Shown here piece after piece: positions 58,661 to 64,000 of a stretch of 64,000 nucleotides of DNA. Position numbers and translations under genes: made by a program. How positions within the stretch are numbered: the first letter of the stretch is position 1; each line of letters opens with the position of its first letter. Below the pieces are notes generated by a model that had not been told where the DNA came from, did not search any database, and was given only the letters and a program-made list of their open reading frames with translations. The stretch is from Nelumbo lutea (lineage: Eukaryota; Streptophyta; Magnoliopsida; Proteales; Nelumbonaceae). The stretch lies in assembly GCA_022828595.1 (NCBI GenBank), contig JAKGHH010000002.1, forward strand, positions 81,378,383-81,442,382, read 5' to 3'.

Positions 58661-59580
58661 CTCAATCCTCAAATAGCTTTATAGTATACTGATTTCCACT
58701 AAATGAAGATTTATTGTCCGGGAAAGGACGTTTAATTTGTAAAAATTTGACTTTCAATAGCCATAATTAGAGTAGAATTTTAACAAATGCATTCTTAGCT
58801 TTTACTATCAACATCTATAATTCAAATATATGAGAAAATTGATAATATATTGCATGATATTAAACCACAACTCAATTTGAAATGCCTTTAACTATTAAAT
58901 AAACATAATTTATTCACACCATTGTTTCAAACAATTTGAAATGCCTCTAACTATTAAATAAACATAATTTGTTCACACCATTGTTTCAAATCCTGAAATA
59001 AACATAAGGGCACACAATGATTCTATTACAATTATATATCCTAATCATCAAAGTAGTTGTGTACCTCCAACTACTCAAATTTGGTAGAGTAAGTTGATCT
59101 ATCATAGAAGCTCATCCACACTCGTTGATAATGCAAATTGTCGATGAATATAATGTATGCCTTAACATACATTGGGTGTCATTTTTATAAATTCCATATC
59201 CCTTACTATCTGCATGCAATGTTTTACACTTGGTTCTTTAGTGATTTAGAATAATTTTTCAACACAAGCGATGAGTGTTTCGTCATCATGATTAAGTAGT
59301 AGCATAGCTTTTACAGTCCAATATACGAGAAACAATGTTAGCAAGCAGATGTATTTTTCTATGTCCATTGTTAAGTGAAATGTATAGCGATGTAAAAATA
59401 TTCCACTAAGTGAAGAAGTTCTTTCTGACAATAAGTCATGATGATATGTGTCAAACTAATTAAGTAATAACATTCATAAGATAAATTAATTTGAAATAGT
59501 TTAAAAGTTACAAGTAAAAATCATACAATATGTTCAACCATGGCAAGTGATAATAGATATAATCAGTGAAGAAAAGAACC
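58661..59580 (-). other. Harbinger element body, no clear domain
   Basis: AT-rich sequence linking the transposase remnant to the Myb/SANT-like partner. One repeated phrase ('CAATTTGAAATGCC...ACTATTAAATAAACATAATTT') occurs twice near 58880 and 58930. A short open strip at 59431-59246 has no firm assignment. Confidence 0.4.
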
Positions 59581-60647
59581 CATAGAAGCAACCTTTAACC
59601 ATAAGTATCCTCTTATACCTCGAAGAGTTTTCTCACAACCTGTTGCAACCATGAGAGTTGCACATTTAATGGAACATTCCCATGTAGCCTCTTCTACTCT
59701 CTCATATATTTTACATTCTCAACAAATATCATGGATGCTTGAATATATAATGGATATGTTTTGGAGATTCCCAATTCTAACAATGCCTTTATATACTCTA
59801 TAACTGTAGGTCATACTTCAATCTCATCTGGATGTTGAGTTGCTTGGGGTAATGTATGAAGTGGGTTCTATTGCACAGGTGTCCTCAAAAAATCAATTAC
59901 GTCCTTAATAGATTTACTAATGTTTTGAATTTCACTAGCCACATGCACTCTCATAGACTTTTTCTATATACTCAAAGACGGACTAACATAAATTCAACGT
60001 GCTTACCATGGTCATCACTAGACTCATTTGCACCATCTGTATGTCTCATTTCCATGCCAAATTGCAAATCACTACTAGATCGTGTTGTATCATTGAAAGT
60101 ACATTTTGAACCAGATAATGAATACCATCGCACTGATCCTCTTACCTTGTTACCCCAATAATGTTGTCCAATGACATATGCACCTTGGAATAATGCCCAA
60201 TCGCAACCCTGAATGTTTGAACACCTTTACATGGGAGTGACTCTATGTTTGTATATGGTATGAATAGTTAGAGGAAATTTTCGATGGGTATTGAAATATG
60301 AAAAAATTCAGATAATAAATGTCTATTACCTTAAGGTAATCATCCCACTACTCATCAGACTAATTTATTGTACTAATGACTAGGTCAAAACCTCCACCCG
60401 TTACAAATATCAATGATGATCATCATTAATACTATTTCCATAAATAATCATATTCACTCTTGAGTTGGCGCTTCTTTAAAACCACCCTAGTAAACTCATG
60501 TATCCTCTGAGCTACACATAACCAAGACTCTTTCCAAAGTGACATACTCAATCTCTCAACAGTGTTGATCTCATTTATACAGACATCTAAGAATATTTTT
60601 ACTAATGTAGGGTCCCGAATTGTCTTCAAGCTATCATTTGATGCCAC
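59581..60647 (-). pseudogene. Myb/SANT-like partner protein remnant of Harbinger
   Basis: The minus strand opens at 60647 with 71 codons: an N-terminal 'TLVKIFLDVCINEINT' and 'LKKRQLKSEYDYLWK' blocks, the pattern of the plant Myb/SANT-like domain that accompanies Harbinger transposases. Downstream pieces near 59830-59640 ('EYIKALLELGI', 'YPLYIQASMIFVEN') fit the C-terminal part of such proteins. In an intact element this would be the second ORF needed with the transposase; here it is broken. Confidence 0.65.
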
Positions 60648-60659
60648 TTTTTACACTTA

Positions 60660-62198
60660 TGTTACAAAACACATTCTAACATGCCAAGTTCAAAATTTTA
60701 TATATTCACTTTCTAAATAACATATTATATATATGTCATGCATATAATATTTTGCTATCATATATCAAATTACCATTTTTTTATATTTATTATTTATTAT
60801 TAGTTTTTACTTTTCAATATATATTAGATTATATTTTTTATATTACATATTGTTATTTCTTAATAATTATTATTATTTTCTATTAGTTTTTACCATATAA
60901 TATATATGTATATATTTATATTTATATACATATTTATACATATGTAACATATCATATATATATTATATGTATGAATGCATACACATAATTTTTCCTATCC
61001 TATATTATATTACCAATTTTTTTAATATAATGTTATTATTTATTCATTTTTCTATTATATGATTTTTTATTTTTCTATATTTATTATATTGTATTTTGTG
61101 TAATATTATTTTTTATTAATTTTTCTTATTTTTAATATTTTTTATTTTGTGTTGTTATATATATGCATGCATACATAAAATGTTTTGGTATCATATATCA
61201 TATTACCATTTTTAATATATTTTACGATTTCAATTTTCTAATTATTATCTTTTTATTAATCTATATATATATATATATATATTATTTTTATTATAATAAT
61301 AATGTTCTATTAATTTTTGTTATTTTCTACGATAATAAATATATCATATGTATATTATATGTATGAATCTGTACACATAATTTTTTGCTATCATATATCA
61401 AATTACATATATATAATTATTATTATTTTTCTATTTTAAATAATTTTTTATTGTTTTATCTTGTTTTATTATATCTTTACTTTTTATATAAAATATTTTT
61501 GAAATACAACCTCTACATACAATCATATGTTTTATTATTTTTTGTTACTTTTTACAATATAATATATATATGTTTTTATGTTTATAGTTTTATCAATATA
61601 TATTTCTATATTTATAATAATAACAGAATATATATTTTTATATTGCTACCATATATCATATTACCATTTTTAATTTTGTTATTATTTTATTTTTTACTTT
61701 TCTATATATATTATATTATATTTTTATATTCATAATTTTCTATTATTTTCTTTTATTTTTTTAATATTTGTTGTTATGTTTTACAATTATTTGAAAAAAT
61801 CAGAATTTATCAACAAAAAAGAACTAATAGAATTTGAATAAATAAAACTACTATGGTTTGATTGCACAAATAAAACAAAATATATTTTGTGAGCTCTAAT
61901 GTCAACACAACCTTTAATTTAACTAGCCATTTGTTTTTTTCTATCTCCTATCATATTACCATATTTTTAATATTTTTTGTTATTTTATTTATTTTTTATT
62001 ATTATCTTTTTACTTTAATACATATTATATTATATTATATTTTATACTAATAATTATCTATTACATTTTGTTATTTTTTACAATAATATATATACCATAT
62101 CATATGTATATTATATGTATGAATACATACACAAAATTTTTTGCTACCATATATCAATATATATATATATATAATATATATATATATATATACACACA

Positions 62199-62253
<55 letters not shown>

Positions 62254-62509
62254 TATTTTATTACATTTTTCTTTTTTATATTAAATATTTTTGACAATAC
62301 AACCTCTATGTATAGCCATATGTTTTATTATTTTCTGTTATTTTTACTATATAATATATATTTAATAATAAATTTGTATTATTTTTTATTTTTTGTTGTA
62401 TATATATAGATATATAGCATATCACATATATCTACCTTTTAATATATATGTATATGTATATAAATACCATTTTAATATATATATTTTTTATTATTTCTTG
62501 TTATTTTTA
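60660..62509. repeat. Extremely AT-rich array with about 200-bp recurrent motif
   Basis: A phrase close to 'GCTATCATATATCAAATTACC' recurs near 60755, 60990, 61190, 61390, 61650, 61945 and 62140, often preceded by 'TATATGTATGAATNCATACA'. The spacing is about 195-300 bp. (AT)n and (ATT)n runs (for example 62202-62252) are interspersed. Reading frames here are low-complexity and not genes. Confidence 0.6.
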
Positions 62510-62708
62510 GAAATGGGTGCTTTTTCTACGTTGTTTACCTTAGTGACTGGGGGATTTCGGGGAAGGCCTATGTGGGGCACCTTTCGGGTGTGGAATGCTC
62601 GTTTAACATCTGTATTCATCTCGTTCCTTATTTACCTGGGTGCACTGCATTTTCAAAAGCTTCCTGTCAAACCGGCTCCTATTTCAATCCGTGCTGGACT
62701 GATTGATA
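62510..62708 (+). pseudogene. ccmC: Nuclear fragment of mitochondrial ccmC (NUMT)
   Basis: About 66 codons are open and match the central part of plant mitochondrial CcmC, the haem-handling membrane protein of cytochrome c maturation. Blocks seen are 'TLFTLVTGGFRGRPMWGTF', 'NARLTSVFISFLIYLGALH' and 'LPVKPAPISIRAG'. The WWD-type motif (W-G-T-F-W-V-W-D in the edited protein, as I recall the family) here reads with Arg (CGG) and Asn. CGG is the unedited codon that mitochondria convert to Trp, and a Ser (TCT) stands where edited proteins have Phe. The fragment begins and ends abruptly in AT-rich DNA and lacks the rest of the gene, so it is a transferred piece and not functional. Confidence 0.88.
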
Positions 62709-62896
62709 CAATACAATTTACATATACCAAATTTTTACTATTTTAATTGTTTTTATTTTTATATTTTTTCTTTTCTAAAAATTTATATATATTTTTGTAT
62801 TTTTAACAATAATTTTCTATTAATTTGTTCATTTTTAATATTTTTTATCACTTGCTATTGTTATTTACAAATTATTCTATATATATATATATATGA
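62709..62896. other. AT-rich spacer
   Basis: Low-complexity AT-rich sequence with an (AT)n run at about 62877-62893 directly before the Gypsy LTR. Confidence 0.6.
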
Positions 62897-64000
62897 TGTA
62901 GGCGCATTTTGCTCCCCCAATATGAGGCTGACGCGTGTAAGATGGTGAGCAACAACATGAGGTTGCCATAAGGATGCACGCACCCCTTCGGTACGAATTG
63001 AACAGGCCCAATCACAGGGCGCCACGCGTCCTTCACTGGAACATCTCGCGAGCCCTCGTACAATTCGCATCCGGGCCATCCGAGCCCAACCACTCCCAAG
63101 CAGCTCCGACTATAAAGGCAAAACGCCTTCCATAAGGTAATGGATCTAGAACTTTTGAGACCTCTCATATTCTCTCCTCTAAGGACTTAGTGCTATTAGC
63201 GACCTCATCTGGACCCCTCGGTTCCAAACTTACTGGTTACCTCCTGCAGACACTAACTTTATCGTCAGAGTCCTTGCCTTGGGTTTCCACCCGAGACCTC
63301 TAACACTCTCTTCCTTGGAAAGCAACTTCTGAGAGCTATCTAGAACGCTTTTACGCACAAGTGAGCAACTATATCTTGGTCTCCTCAAACGTCCTTCTCA
63401 GTACTAGCCCTCGGCCTCTACAGTATCCGAGGGAGTGATCCACCTCGGCCTACAATTCTCGGCCTCGACACATCCTCTCTAGACCCTCAAAGTCTTTGGC
63501 CCTCCTTTGAAGCTTGGGAGTGAATTTACTTTGTTGCCCTTGGCTAACCCGAGTGCCAATAATTGGCGTCGTCTGTGGGAAGCGTTGCTAAGACGATCCC
63601 CTAAAACACTCCAAATTTAAGATCTTTTATGCTTTGGACACCATGGTAGGAAGAGTTAGGAACCCCCAAAACCTGGTTACTAATGAACAATTCCAGGAGC
63701 CCCTCGATCATCTGGAATACCTCATGTAGCTCGTAGAACAAGTCTGCCCCTAGGCAAGAGGTCCCTTCCGAGGCGACCACCCCGTTGGGGTGTCAGATCA
63801 CCAGGGCTGGTGTGAGCAGGCCAAGCTGCCAGCCCTCGACCAAGCCAATACTCGGTAGGTCAGAGTCCGACAACAACCGACCCACCAACCCACCTCAGAG
63901 GAATGTGAGACCTCCCAACTGAAGGGAGGAAGAACCAGCGAGGTCCGAAGATAGCCACCAACCCTCCAAACAACATCATTGCCATAGAAGGGAGAACCCC
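62897..64000 (+). mobile_element. Ty3/Gypsy retrotransposon 5' end (cut by the window end)
   Basis: An LTR at about 62897-63558 (TGTAGGCGCATT..GAGTGCCA) has a TATA box-like 'ACTATAAAGGC' near 63110. It is followed four bases later by a primer-site-like TTGGCGTCGTCTGTGGGA at 63563-63580, the phrase typical after plant Gypsy 5' LTRs. The base composition switches from AT-rich to GC-rich exactly at its start. Gag begins at 63643. The 3' end is outside the window. Confidence 0.8.
63643..63729 (+). pseudogene. Gypsy gag start, interrupted
   Basis: ATG at 63643 opens a frame 'MVGRVRNPQNLVTNEQFQEP' that meets TAG at 63727-63729 after 28 codons. The downstream sequence to 64000 has the composition of the start of a Gypsy gag but is in broken frames. 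Confidence 0.55.

Noticed and set aside
61163..62409. Ile/Tyr/Phe-rich open frames in the AT-rich array
   Set aside because: They are low-complexity AT translation with no membrane-protein family resemblance and follow the microsatellites.
1..64000. A novel defence, CRISPR-like or biosynthetic gene cluster
   Set aside because: The repeats are transposons and minisatellites, not spacer arrays. Only one intact host gene is present, so there is no cluster to propose.

Overview
The window is nuclear DNA from a repeat-rich flowering plant. The evidence is an exostosin-type GT47 glycosyltransferase gene with plant-type GT/AG splice sites, plant Copia and Gypsy retrotransposons with tRNA-Met-type primer sites, L1-type LINEs carrying an RNase H-like domain, tRNA-derived SINEs, Harbinger and hAT miniature elements, and a nuclear copy of plant mitochondrial ccmC that still has unedited codons. 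I cannot name the species. Very long, transposon-filled introns are known from gymnosperms, early angiosperms, lotus and similar lineages.

One apparently intact host gene spans most of the window on the minus strand. Its first coding exon is at 53844-54764 and its second at 17361-17915. They join in phase 0 across canonical splice sites into a continuous protein of about 491 residues, so the intron between them is about 35.9 kb. Read separately, the exons look like two unrelated partial genes.

That intron (17916-53843) is a stack of nested insertions. A degenerate Copia element (23222-40573) is the base layer. Into it went a solo LTR (24269-26218), a 5'-truncated LINE (28450-29294), a nearly complete second Copia (30183-37529, TSD GGAAG) and another solo LTR (37678-39421). 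The second Copia itself carries a solo LTR (32800-34728). The same solo-LTR family also occurs at 20269-22219, inside an older LINE, and at 11244-12995, outside the gene. The intron further holds a hAT-type MITE (18734-19222), a third Copia remnant (42229-43100), a full-length but defective LINE (44407-51349, 15-bp TSD), a truncated LINE (51872-52214) and two SINEs.

Left of the gene (1-17360) lie a decayed LINE with a tandem Harbinger MITE, a 168-bp repeat array in a probable LTR, a strange GC-rich element with about 1.65-1.95 kb terminal direct repeats made largely of minisatellites (5044-9607), a solo LTR, AT-rich DNA and further inverted-repeat elements. Right of the gene (55650-64000) lie a microsatellite, a small MITE, a degenerate PIF/Harbinger transposase with its Myb/SANT-like partner, an extremely AT-rich array of about 200-bp units, the ccmC fragment, and the 5' LTR plus gag start of a Gypsy element cut by the window end. 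I saw no rRNA, functional tRNA or CRISPR, and no intact transposon open reading frame.
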